This document shows, piece after piece, positions 1 to 8,159 of a stretch of 64,000 bases of DNA. The stretch comes from Natronorubrum sediminis (lineage in GTDB: Archaea; Halobacteriota; Halobacteria; Halobacteriales; Natrialbaceae), in the NCBI RefSeq assembly GCF_900108095.1, contig NZ_FNWL01000002.1, positions 168,748 to 232,747 on the forward strand. Direction: 5' to 3'. A program made the translations under genes and the position numbers. Below the pieces are notes generated by a model that made no database searches, was not told the DNA's origin, and saw only the letters and a program-made list of their open reading frames with translations. The first letter of the stretch is position 1. Each line of letters opens with the position of its first letter.

Positions 1-72
1 TCGTCGCCGTTGTCAGCGTCGTCGCCGTTGTCAGCGTCGTCACCGTTGTCAGCGTCGTCACCGTTGTCTTCT
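1..72. repeat. 18-bp tandem repeat, four units, running off the window
   Basis: Four consecutive 18-bp units of the form tcgtcRccgttgtcagcg. The first two are identical, the third differs by one base and the fourth is degenerate at its end. The unit length is a multiple of three, so each encodes a DNGDDA hexapeptide in the minus-strand gene and copy-number change would keep the frame. The array may continue left of the window. Confidence 0.9.
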
Positions 73-521
73 TCAGGATCGTCTTCTACAGGTGCGTCGT
101 CGCCAACACCGAGTTCGACATCGACGGCACCGCCGTCGCCGCCGTCACCAGCTTCAGCGTTCTGGTCGACACTGGCATCGTTGGACTGCGTCACGTCCTG
201 GGCCTGGTCAACGGACGACGTAGCTGACGTGCTGTCAGCAGCATCGTCATTGTTGTAATCGTCGCACTGACCGCCGCATTCGACATTGTCGTTAGGGCCG
301 TCATCTGCCGCACCGCCCGCGGCAGTCGCCTCAGAGATACCGATCTGAGCGTTGTTGTTCTGTTGGTTCACTTCGGCGTAGTTACCCGCATCGCCGCCGT
401 CGCCGCCGTCTCCGCCGATGTCAACATCTACGTCCTGTGCGGCTGCTGTTCCGGCGAACCCCATGAACATGAGGCTGCCGACCATTGCGATCGTCATCAA
501 GGCTGCAAGTATGCGTTTCAT
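1..521 (-). CDS. Secreted Asp/Asn/Gln-rich low-complexity protein (3' part beyond the window)
   Basis: The gene reads leftward from an ATG at 521 and is still open at base 1, so only about 173 N-terminal residues are present. The product starts with a Sec-type signal peptide (MKRILAALMTIAMVGSLMF, cleaved near GTAAAQ), then Gly/Asp-rich sequence, an Asn/Gln-rich stretch (EVNQQNNNAQIGIS) and a segment TSSVDQAQDVTQSN that closely matches repeats of the divergent neighbour at 1259. A short Cys pair (ECGGQC) follows, and the visible end is a run of DNGDDA units. I infer an exported surface protein related to its neighbour. No enzymatic motif is visible. Confidence 0.75.
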   Translation of the reverse strand, partial: MKRILAALMTIAMVGSLMFMGFAGTAAAQDVDVDIGGDGGDGGDAGNYAEVNQQNNNAQIGISEATAAGGAADDGPNDNVECGGQCDDYNNDDAADSTSATSSVDQAQDVTQSNDASVDQNAEAGDGGDGGAVDVELGVGDDAPVEDDPEEDNGDDADNGDDADNGDDADNGD

Positions 522-1258
522 TTTCGTTGGTCACCGTGTCTGTGGTGGGATTGTTGCGTACTGATCGGGCACGCAAACGCCACCAGTGGACACACTACTC
601 GAGTAACCGCTCGAGCGACGCGGTCGGTTCTCGCGACTCCCGCCATTGTGCGTGTCCTCCTGGTGCGTTGCCCGGTCGATTCTGTTACTGGGAGCCATTT
701 GAACCCGGGCAACTGTTTCACTCCGAACGAGTGGTCTAGAAGAGTCTATGGGTGTGCTTATCGATTATGAGGGATTATTAACTACTAATCGATCCTAAAC
801 TGTTCTAGAGCTAGTACTCATATTTTGAGTCTGAACGTTAGTTCATTGCACAACAGTTCAGTTGTTACGGCCAAAATTTACCCCATTAAACCAGTTCATC
901 GCATCCCGTCTGCACCAAAGTAATGGATTGCACTCGAGAAACAGTCTACAATGTAATATGTTGGCAGGTAATCGGAGCCTCTATCGTAAAATGGTCGGTG
1001 TTCGTACCAGTAACGGGCTGTTGAGAGAACGATTTTCGTTCCTTCCTTTTGATAGTTAATCGAACACATGTCGGATTCGGTGCTGAGCGGCGACGATCGA
1101 AGCAGTCGCTTTCTCTCGAGAAGAGGAATTATTCTAGCTGGTAGCCCGGTTCATCTCTTTGGAAATTTGTAGATAACAAAGGTACTCATCAGGATACGAT
1201 GGTTTGCGTCGCAGAATTTCAGCAACGAACGACACTCACAGACGCAACGGAAAACATC
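522..1258. other. AT-rich divergent intergenic region
   Basis: About 740 bp between two divergent repeat-protein genes with no convincing gene. The centre (about 765-960) is much more AT-rich than its surroundings and has several TATA-like stretches (for example gattatta near 773 and gtagataac near 1169). None sits at the 25-30 bp distance expected for a leaderless transcript of either gene, so both probably have 5' leaders and this region may hold shared regulation. Confidence 0.5.
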
Positions 1259-2776
1259 ATGACAGACACAGACACGAGACGATCACGATATACAGCAGCT
1301 TTCCTGGCCTGTATCGTTTCCATAGCGATGCTCGCCGGAGGCGCACCCGCGGCAATGGCTGGTGACAGTGGCGGTGCAGACAACGTACACGCACTCGAGA
1401 ACGGTGAAGACCTCTACTTGGTCTTCGGCGCTGATCTCGAAGATCAGTCGCTCGAAGAGTACGTCGAGGAACACGCGGTCGACAACCCTGAAGACGCGGA
1501 CGACGCGACGGAAGTCATTCAACACCAGGATGTCAACCAGGTGAATATCAATGAACAGGGTCAGGCGGTCTCCATTTCGATCGACGGTGGCGAAGCGACG
1601 GCCGTTCAGGAGTCGAATCAGATGAACGCCAACGCCCAGACGGGTGACGCATCCAGTGAGAACGAAGCTGCAGACACCGAAGAAACGCAGTTCGAAGACG
1701 TCGGTGACGTCTACCTCCTGATGGGTAACGGCGACAACCAGCAGTACGATGGCTGGGGAGTCGCTGGCGAGAAAGACGACAAAGAGACGGTCACGCAGTC
1801 GGCCGAAGCGAGCGTAACCCAGAGCCAAGACGTCGCACAGGCGAACGTCAACGAACAGAGTACCGCGCTTGCGATCGCCGAAAACGAGAGTGACGCAACT
1901 GCACTCCAACAGACCGACCAGCACAACGAAAACCTCCAAGAGGGAGCTGCGAACGCAGCGAACATCTACGCTGGCGGCGGCGAGTACGCCGACCAGAGCG
2001 AAGAAGAACTGATCGATCAGGAGCAATCCGTTGAACAGGCGAACATCAACGAGCAAAGCGGTGCAGTCGCCATCGCCGTCGGTGAAAACTCCACTGCAAC
2101 GTCGATCCAGATATCCGACCAGACCAACCTCAACGAGCAGGTTGCGTCCGCCGACGCCGAAAACATCTTCGCCTCGATGGGCGGAATGAACGTCGCAACG
2201 GCTGGCGGTGAGGCCGAAAGTAGTGTCGTCGACACGGAAATGCCTGAAGACGACAAGAAAGACGACAAGAGCGACACGCAGACTGCAACGTCCAGCGTCG
2301 ACCAAGAGCAGTCGGTCGAACAGCTGAACGTCAACATGCAGAACTCCGCGGTTGCAATCGCGACCGACAACAGCGAAGCCACTGCCGTCCAGTTGGCCCA
2401 TCAGCAAAATTACAACGCGCAAGTCGGCTTCGCCGAAGCGCTCAACGTCTACGCAGGCCCAGGTCTCGTCTTCGACACCGACGGCCAGACCTCGAGTTCG
2501 ACCGTCACCGTCGGCGGCGAAGACGTCGAGGACGCACCGGGCATGTCCTATGACTTCGACACGAGCGCCGAACAGACGAGCGACGTCACCCAGGATGCAA
2601 CTGCCGCACTCGAGCAGTCCCAACTGGTGACGCAGGGCAACTACGACGAACAACACGCATCGATCGCGATCGCCGAAGACGAAGGCGAAGCAAACTCCGT
2701 GCAGATATCGATGCAGGAGAACGAGAATATCCAGACCGGTGGCGTCTCCGCGTCGAACGTCGGCGTCGCCTCGTAG
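1259..2776 (+). CDS. Secreted protein with five Gln/Asn-rich repeats (amyloid-like pattern)
   Basis: The ATG at 1259 gives a compact signal peptide (basic DTRRSR, hydrophobic AFLACIVSIAMLAGGA, cleavage near AAMAG); an in-frame ATG at 1199 would bury it behind 20 extra residues. The mature protein (about 470 residues, very acidic) has five repeats of about 50 residues at nucleotides near 1515-1640, 1810-1975, 2008-2170, 2293-2455 and 2602-2773. The shared pattern is VxQxNxNxQ, a hydrophobic AxAIA strand, ATAxQ, then QxNxNxQ. Evenly spaced Gln/Asn alternating with short beta-prone segments recalls curlin-type functional amyloids or beta-solenoids. That is a resemblance, not an assignment. The divergent gene at 521 carries related segments. 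Confidence 0.8.
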   Translation: MTDTDTRRSRYTAAFLACIVSIAMLAGGAPAAMAGDSGGADNVHALENGEDLYLVFGADLEDQSLEEYVEEHAVDNPEDADDATEVIQHQDVNQVNINEQGQAVSISIDGGEATAVQESNQMNANAQTGDASSENEAADTEETQFEDVGDVYLLMGNGDNQQYDGWGVAGEKDDKETVTQSAEASVTQSQDVAQANVNEQSTALAIAENESDATALQQTDQHNENLQEGAANAANIYAGGGEYADQSEEELIDQEQSVEQANINEQSGAVAIAVGENSTATSIQISDQTNLNEQVASADAENIFASMGGMNVATAGGEAESSVVDTEMPEDDKKDDKSDTQTATSSVDQEQSVEQLNVNMQNSAVAIATDNSEATAVQLAHQQNYNAQVGFAEALNVYAGPGLVFDTDGQTSSSTVTVGGEDVEDAPGMSYDFDTSAEQTSDVTQDATAALEQSQLVTQGNYDEQHASIAIAEDEGEANSVQISMQENENIQTGGVSASNVGVAS

Positions 2777-3001
2777 AACCGATTTCGACTCACAGCTTTT
2801 TCTTGGCGCGTTCACCTCGTGAGCCGTTGGCTCGAGTGGAGCCGCACTCGAAAGAACGCAGCCGACGATACCTGACGAATCCGACGACCAGCGCCACCGC
2901 GACCACTCGACGAACGTCTCCGGCCGACGGATGTTCGATACGCGCGAGGACGTCTCCGCGAGGGTGACGTCGCGTTTCACTCGTTCACTGGAAGAGAACG
3001 T

Positions 3002-3817
3002 CTACTGCGCCCGATCGCTGCCGTGGCCGTCCTCGGCTTCATCGGGTTGGTCTAACTCCCCGTTCGCTCCACTCGAGTCTCCACCCGATCCCGCCGTCCG
3101 GTGTTCTGAGAGCGCTTCTTCGATCGACAACTCGCCGGCGGCGACGCGACGTGCGAGAAGGTCGTCGATCGCACGATTCCCATCGCTCTGTTCGCGTGAT
3201 CGGTCCTTGATCACCTGCAACTCGCCTGCGGTCGGGTCGATCTGTCGCGTCTCGACGACCTCTCCCTCGAGCCTGGCGATATTGGCGGCCGCGAGGACGT
3301 CACCCATACCCCTCGAGCCGGTACCCAGATACGGCGTCGTCCCGGTTTCGTCGACCAGTTCGACCGTTACGTCCTCGAGGTCGTTGACGAGCGACGCGCT
3401 CTGGAGGCGGGAACCGTCACCGATGCGGACGATCGGAGCCGTCGCTTCGTTGGCCTCGCGCTGAATTACGTCGACGGCATCCGAGAGTGGGACCTGGAAC
3501 GCCGCGACAACGACGTCGCCCGCGAGCACGGCGATGCCGGGTTTCCGCCCCGGGTCGACGCCGATGATCACCCGGCCACCGTCGCCCCGGACGGCGGTGA
3601 GCGCCTGATCGACCGCTCGCCGAGGGTCGTCCGGATCGGCGACGATGGTCGTCACGTCGGGAAACGAATCGGCGTGCTCGGGACCGGTGACGACGACTGC
3701 GACGCGCTCGGGGAGTTCGTCGTCGGGTTCGATGGTCGTAAACTCGGAGCCCCGTTCACGAAGCTCGTTGACGACGCCGTGGTAGAGTTCGAAGTCTGCG
3801 GTGGCGACGACGATCAC
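3002..3817 (-). CDS. RNase H / RuvC-fold hypothetical protein
   Basis: 271 residues from a GTG at 3817, chosen because a TATA-like TTTATT (3842-3847) lies 25-30 bp upstream, as for leaderless haloarchaeal genes; the frame stays open further upstream but that would cross the radB promoter. The first 80 residues form an alpha/beta region. Residues 83-100 carry the GVDPGRKPG signature of the RNase H-like (RuvC/YqgF) fold, with a conserved acidic residue and strand order typical of Holliday-junction-resolvase relatives. The last ~50 residues are acidic and disordered. It is divergent from radB (158 bp between starts), which suggests but does not prove a recombination or repair role. Confidence 0.75.
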   Translation of the reverse strand: MIVVATADFELYHGVVNELRERGSEFTTIEPDDELPERVAVVVTGPEHADSFPDVTTIVADPDDPRRAVDQALTAVRGDGGRVIIGVDPGRKPGIAVLAGDVVVAAFQVPLSDAVDVIQREANEATAPIVRIGDGSRLQSASLVNDLEDVTVELVDETGTTPYLGTGSRGMGDVLAAANIARLEGEVVETRQIDPTAGELQVIKDRSREQSDGNRAIDDLLARRVAAGELSIEEALSEHRTAGSGGDSSGANGELDQPDEAEDGHGSDRAQ

Positions 3818-3841
3818 GAGCGCACGTTGGCGACCGAGCGG

Positions 3842-3847
3842 AATAAA
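3842..3847 (-). promoter_or_regulatory. TATA-like element for the RNase H-fold gene
   Basis: TTTATT on the minus strand, centred 27-28 bp before the GTG at 3817. This is the haloarchaeal spacing for transcription that starts at or next to the start codon. Confidence 0.55.
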
Positions 3848-3944
3848 CGTACGCGCATTAGCTCTCCATCTCGTGTGAATTAGTCGGCCTATCCACGGCT
3901 GGCGCTTCGTCTCGATGACCCTGTCTTCAGGCCGGTTCCGGGGC

Positions 3945-3951
3945 CTTTTTG
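3945..3951 (+). promoter_or_regulatory. TATA-like element for radB
   Basis: CTTTTTG centred 27 bp before the GTG at 3975. It supports the shorter radB start and a leaderless transcript. Confidence 0.5.
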
Positions 3952-3974
3952 CCCGCAACCACCAAACTCGACTC

Positions 3975-4682
3975 GTGAACGACGAGGCGATCCCGACCGG
4001 CTGTGACCCGGTCGACGAGTTACTCGGTGGGGGATTCGAACGCGGGACCGTCACGCAGTTGTACGGCCCGCCGGCCGCGGGCAAGACGAACCTCGCGCTG
4101 TCGGCCGCCGTCGACACGGCCGCCGCCGGTGGGACGGCGGTCTACATCGACACCGAGGGCGTCTCGGTAGATCGATTCCAGCAGCTTCTAACGGCGTCCG
4201 TTGCCGACGAAGACGTCGAGGACGTCGCCTCGCGAATCGTCATCGAAGACGCCCTCGACTTCGACGAACAGGCAGAAGCCGTCCGCGACGCAGAAGAGTT
4301 CGCCGAACGCGCCGATCTGATCGTCCTCGACAGCGCGACCGGATTCTACCGCCTCGAGCGAACCGGCGATAACGACGGCGGGCAGGCGCTGCGGAAGGTC
4401 ACTCGGCAGGTGACGCACCTCCTCTCGCTCGCCCGAAAGCACGACCTCGCGGTCGTTCTCACGAATCAGGTCTTCAGCGACCCCGAGGCCGACCGAACGC
4501 GTGGACTCGGCGGGAACACGCTCGAGCACTGGACCGGCGTCGTCCTCCGCCTCGAGCGATTCCGGGGAGGGAACCGGCGGGCGACGCTCGAGAAACACCG
4601 CTCGAAAGCCGTCGGCGAGTCGACGCAGTTTCGAATTACGGACAACGGACTCGAGGGTGGCGACGAGTCGTCCCGGCTCTGA
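3975..4682 (+). CDS. radB: DNA repair and recombination protein RadB
   Basis: 235 residues from a GTG at 3975; length and N-terminus (NDEAIPTGCDPVDELLGGG) match archaeal RadB, and a promoter element sits 27 bp upstream. RadB is the archaeal RecA/RadA paralogue, a single ATPase core without RadA's N-terminal DNA-binding domain, thought to assist RadA in homologous recombination. Walker A is GPPAAGKTN at residues 31-39, Walker B is LIVLDSATGFYRL, and an L2-like region with DRTRGLGGNTLEHW precedes the C-terminal strands. The frame also allows an ATG at 3915, which would add 20 unrelated residues. It is divergent from the RNase H-fold gene. Confidence 0.93.
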   Translation: MNDEAIPTGCDPVDELLGGGFERGTVTQLYGPPAAGKTNLALSAAVDTAAAGGTAVYIDTEGVSVDRFQQLLTASVADEDVEDVASRIVIEDALDFDEQAEAVRDAEEFAERADLIVLDSATGFYRLERTGDNDGGQALRKVTRQVTHLLSLARKHDLAVVLTNQVFSDPEADRTRGLGGNTLEHWTGVVLRLERFRGGNRRATLEKHRSKAVGESTQFRITDNGLEGGDESSRL

Positions 4683-4756
4683 CAGAACGAAAATGGTCGG
4701 TTCGTCAGTGACGGCTCGATTCGGGTAGCCGAGCCGTTAGATTTGGAGCCGAATTA

Positions 4757-5914
4757 CTAGATTTCGTTGAGCTTTCGCAGGAGTTGACCGCGGTACTCCT
4801 CGTCGCTCGTGATTCCTTTGATCTCGAGAACGTTTCGCTCGAGTTTGTCGACGGCGACGCGGAAGGCGTTCTCGGCCCCGTATCCTTCGCCGGTGCCGGC
4901 GACCTGTCCTTTGTTGGTTCGGAGTCGAACCTGACACTGGACGAGTGGCGTGCCACGGAGCTTCTCGTTGTGTTCGTGGAAGCGCACGTGTGCGTGCATT
5001 ACCTGCATGTCCGCGTACTTATCGGAGACTCCCTCGATACTCTGGACGATCGACTCTCGAGTGATGGTGTCGAGCATCGAGATGTTGGTAATCTGGACGT
5101 CCATGTACTCCTCTTCGGTGAAGGTGAGTGCACGGAGGACGTCCGTCTTGGTGATGACGCCGATGACGGTTCGGTCGTCGTCCTCGGGCGTAACCATGAG
5201 CCCCGCGTAATCGAGTTCGAGCATCTGCTCGACGGCCGCTTTCGCGGTGGCGTCGAGCGTCGTCGTCTCGACGGGACTGGTCATGATATCGTAGATGGGA
5301 ACATCGAGCAATCGCTGGGAGTCGCCGACGCGATCACCCGTCGTCGTGGTGTGATTCTCTCTGATGACGAAGTCGGCGATGTCGTGGGTCGTGACGACAC
5401 CGGAGAGGTAGCCGTTCTCGTTGAGGACGGGCAGACGCGAGATGCCATGTTCTCGCAGGTGGTTGATCGCCTTCCCGACGCCGTCGTCCTCGGACAGCGT
5501 GACCGGATCGTCGGTGAAGATATCGTCGACGGTAAGCGCGTCGAGGTTCTCGAGAACGGCCTCGAGAATCGCGTCGTCCGTGATGACGCCCCAGAGGTCG
5601 TCGTGTTCGAAAACGGGCGCGACTTTGGAGTTGCTCTCGACGAGCACGCGCGCAGTCTCTCGAACGTCTTCGTCTCGAGCGACCTTCGGTGCCGGCGAGT
5701 TGCGACTCGGTTTGGTGAGTGCGGCTACCTTCGCGTCGTCCTCGACGTGGGATTGGAGCACCTCCCGTTCGCTGATGACGCCCTCGTACTCCCCGTCGTC
5801 GGTGACGATAATTCCTTTGGGGTTGCCATCCTCGAAGGTCGAACGGACTTTCCCCATACGTGTGCCAACGTCGACTTCGATGAAATCTCGGGTGGCGATA
5901 TCAGCGATATTCAT
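4757..5914 (-). CDS. Four-CBS-domain protein with C-terminal hibernation-factor-like domain
   Basis: 385 residues from the ATG at 5914 (MNIADIATRDFIEVD); the frame extends upstream but the CBS domain begins right at this Met. Four CBS units follow at about residues 1-55, 65-125, 130-190 and 205-275, visible as repeated GVIT/GVVT...HDI/D segments. The last ~100 residues (from MDVQITNISMLDTITR) resemble the HPF / sigma-54-modulation fold that binds the small ribosomal subunit decoding region. CBS pairs normally bind adenine nucleotides, so an energy-sensing ribosome-hibernation role is a reasonable inference, not shown here. It is divergent from the lycopene cyclase-domain gene. Confidence 0.8.
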   Translation of the reverse strand: MNIADIATRDFIEVDVGTRMGKVRSTFEDGNPKGIIVTDDGEYEGVISEREVLQSHVEDDAKVAALTKPSRNSPAPKVARDEDVRETARVLVESNSKVAPVFEHDDLWGVITDDAILEAVLENLDALTVDDIFTDDPVTLSEDDGVGKAINHLREHGISRLPVLNENGYLSGVVTTHDIADFVIRENHTTTTGDRVGDSQRLLDVPIYDIMTSPVETTTLDATAKAAVEQMLELDYAGLMVTPEDDDRTVIGVITKTDVLRALTFTEEEYMDVQITNISMLDTITRESIVQSIEGVSDKYADMQVMHAHVRFHEHNEKLRGTPLVQCQVRLRTNKGQVAGTGEGYGAENAFRVAVDKLERNVLEIKGITSDEEYRGQLLRKLNEI

Positions 5915-6018
5915 CGTTACGCAATGATATACTGTCTCAGGGCTTTTGAACATACCGCCCGTTTTAGCCGGGTGGGACGAAGACGCACCATTTTGCGCCT
6001 GCGTGTAGAACGGGCAGT

Positions 6019-6321
6019 ATGACACTCGATATTAGTGTCCTCGGGCGGTACACCTATCTCGCGACTGAACTCTTCTGGGGTGCAGTCGCCGCCGTCTTAC
6101 TGTACCGTACAAACGCACTCAGAAAGGCAGGGGTTACGATCCTTGCACTGTATCCAATCGCGTATCTCTGGGACCGATACACCCTCGCCGTCGGCATATT
6201 CGACATCAAACTCCGAACCGGGATCGATATCGCCGGCATCCCACTCGAGGAACACCTGTTCATGGTGGTCGTTCCGGGACTCGTCGTTGGGTTTCACGAG
6301 ACGATCTTTGGGACCGAGTAA
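6019..6321 (+). CDS. Lycopene cyclase domain membrane protein
   Basis: 100 residues from ATG 6019 with three predicted membrane segments. The motif IPLEEHLFMVVVPGLVVGF contains the conserved P-x-E-E-x-x-F/L signature of the CrtYc/CrtYd-type lycopene beta-cyclase half-domain. Full archaeal cyclases have two such domains. This protein has one, so it is either one subunit of a heterodimer or a relative with another isoprenoid substrate. No other carotenoid gene is in the window. Confidence 0.75.
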   Translation: MTLDISVLGRYTYLATELFWGAVAAVLLYRTNALRKAGVTILALYPIAYLWDRYTLAVGIFDIKLRTGIDIAGIPLEEHLFMVVVPGLVVGFHETIFGTE

Positions 6322-6404
6322 CCATCACGTACACGAAGGAATTGACTATCAATGCGTGCAACCGACCACGACAATCATATGGTGGTTTCACGACCGTTGG
6401 TCCG

Positions 6405-7181
6405 ATGGGAGATCGCCATCAGCCGTCCACTTCGGGTCCCGAAAATGCCAGCGATCGAGCCGTGATCCGAGGGATCTTGCGGCTCTTCGGAACCGTCGTG
6501 CTCATCGGCGCACTCGTCGTCGGCGCGGCCACTATCGCACCCGCCGTTATTGACGACATCGACGGGATCGACGGCTTCGAAGGACCGAACGGCGTCGATA
6601 TGGGTCCACAGCCCTCTCCGAGTTCCGAGCCACCACCTGCTGGTGAGCGTGATCCCGACACGACCGACCCCGACGACCCAGGTGAGTCGACGTACGAATC
6701 CAACGTCGAGACGATCGACACCGAGACCGTCGAAGACTTCGTCCACGCGGAGGTCAACGACCGTCGGGACGACCACGACGTCGACGACCTCGAGTGGGAC
6801 GGAACGGTCGCCTCCGTCGCGCGTGCCCACAGTTACGATATGGCCGACCAGGAGTACTTCGACCACACGAATCCCGACGGACAGGAGCCGATGGAGCGCT
6901 TTACCGACGTCGACGACTACTGTCGGGGCTACGGCGAGAACATCGCCCTGACGTACATCGACCGCCCAGTCGAAAATACGGACACCGGCGAAACCAGCGA
7001 GCACCAGACCGCAGAGCAACTCGCCACCGGACTCGTCGATCAGTGGATGAACTCGACGTCTCACCGAGAAGCGATCCTCGAGGAAGATGGCGTTCCGGAG
7101 TGGGATCGCGGTGGCGTCGGCGTTTACGTGACTGACGACGGGGAAGTCTACGCGTCGCACAACTTCTGTCGGCAGTGGTGA
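6405..7181 (+). CDS. CAP/SCP-domain (CRISP-PR1-like) membrane-anchored extracellular protein
   Basis: 258 residues from ATG 6405, preferred over the in-frame ATG at 6342 because a TATA-like CATATG lies about 28 bp upstream and the N-terminus becomes compact. One transmembrane segment (LFGTVVLIGALVVGAATIA) is followed by an acidic, Pro-rich linker and, from about residue 125, a CAP domain: VHAEVNDRR, LEWDGTVASVARAHSYDMA, YFDHTNPDG, GYGENIAL, WMNSTSHREAIL and GVGVYVTDDGEVYASHNFC. The conserved His/Glu cluster of the family is present. Secreted archaeal CAP proteins have unknown targets. Confidence 0.85.
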   Translation: MGDRHQPSTSGPENASDRAVIRGILRLFGTVVLIGALVVGAATIAPAVIDDIDGIDGFEGPNGVDMGPQPSPSSEPPPAGERDPDTTDPDDPGESTYESNVETIDTETVEDFVHAEVNDRRDDHDVDDLEWDGTVASVARAHSYDMADQEYFDHTNPDGQEPMERFTDVDDYCRGYGENIALTYIDRPVENTDTGETSEHQTAEQLATGLVDQWMNSTSHREAILEEDGVPEWDRGGVGVYVTDDGEVYASHNFCRQW

Positions 7182-7288
7182 CGGCCGACGGCGATGAAAC
7201 GGATGGCACCAATCGGGACGGCCTCGAGCACTTCCAGCGGGTGCTAATCGACGCGCACTTTGTTAGGGAGTAAATCCTCGTAGTCGAT

Positions 7289-8071
7289 ATGAATATCTCT
7301 GAGACACTCGTGTCGATATACCGGACAGCGAGTGATCGCGACCTCACATTTCTCGCGGCTGGGTTCGCCTACTACGCGTTCGTTTCGGTGATCCCGCTCG
7401 TCCTCCTCGCGCTCGTCGTCGGCTCGTTGCTCGGGGGCGAAGCGACCGCCGAACGGCTGATTCTGGTTGCCGGGGACTTCCTGCCGGAAGCAGGCGAAGC
7501 ACTCGTCGTCGAGGCATTGACGACGGAGTCCGGCCGGTCTCAGGCGACTGCCGTCGCACTCGTCGTCTCGACGTGGGGTGCGCTCAAGGTCTTTCGTGGA
7601 CTCAGTCTCGCGTTCGAGCGAATCTACGACGAAGCCGTCGAGGTGACGATCGTCGATCAGCTCAAAGATGGCCTCGTCGTGATCTTCGCCGGCGTTGGCG
7701 CGCTCGCGTTGATGATCCTGATCGGAACGGTCCTCGGCCTCGCAGCGGACGCACTTCCGTTCGGAGGGTGGCTTAGCTGGCTCTCTTTGCTGATCGGACT
7801 GATCCTGGTCTTCCTCCCGATGTACTACGTGTTGCCACCAGTTCCCGTCGAAGTCACCGAAATCCTTCCCGGCGCCGTCGTCGCCGCCGTCGGCTGGACG
7901 GGTCTCCAGGGTGGATTCCAGCTCTACGCGGCCAATGCCAGCCAGTACGAGGCCTACGGTGCTGTGGGCGTGGTTATCCTCTTCGTCACCTGGCTCTACT
8001 TCGCCGGCATCCTCATCCTCCTTGGAGCCGTCGTCAACGTCGTGCTCGCCGACCACTCGCCCGTGGAGTAA
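7289..8071 (+). CDS. YihY/virulence factor BrkB-family membrane protein
   Basis: 260 residues from ATG 7289. The N-terminus DRDLTFLAAGFAYYAFVSVIPLVLLAL is the hallmark first amphipathic/TM segment of the YihY (formerly rbn) family, and six hydrophobic segments follow, including LKVFRGLSLAFERIYD and the WLYFAGILILLGAVVNVVL end. The family lies in the cytoplasmic membrane; its biochemical role is unsettled (the early RNase BN assignment was wrong). It is monocistronic, with the acidic-protein gene starting about 90 bp downstream. Confidence 0.88.
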   Translation: MNISETLVSIYRTASDRDLTFLAAGFAYYAFVSVIPLVLLALVVGSLLGGEATAERLILVAGDFLPEAGEALVVEALTTESGRSQATAVALVVSTWGALKVFRGLSLAFERIYDEAVEVTIVDQLKDGLVVIFAGVGALALMILIGTVLGLAADALPFGGWLSWLSLLIGLILVFLPMYYVLPPVPVEVTEILPGAVVAAVGWTGLQGGFQLYAANASQYEAYGAVGVVILFVTWLYFAGILILLGAVVNVVLADHSPVE

Positions 8072-8159
8072 TTCTCTCTCCCGATCGTGTTTCGGCGTTC
8101 ATTCATCTAACAATCGCGCTGGGGAAAGGTTATGGTCTCGGCACAGACAGACCTCCATA

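Noticed and set aside
1283-2980. Long minus-strand open frame (565 codons) opposite the repeat protein
   Set aside because: Antisense shadow: GC-rich third positions and the repeat structure keep it open; the plus frame has a signal peptide and regular repeats.
4784-6022. Long plus-strand frame opposite the CBS protein
   Set aside because: Antisense shadow of a gene with clear CBS motifs; no domain of its own.
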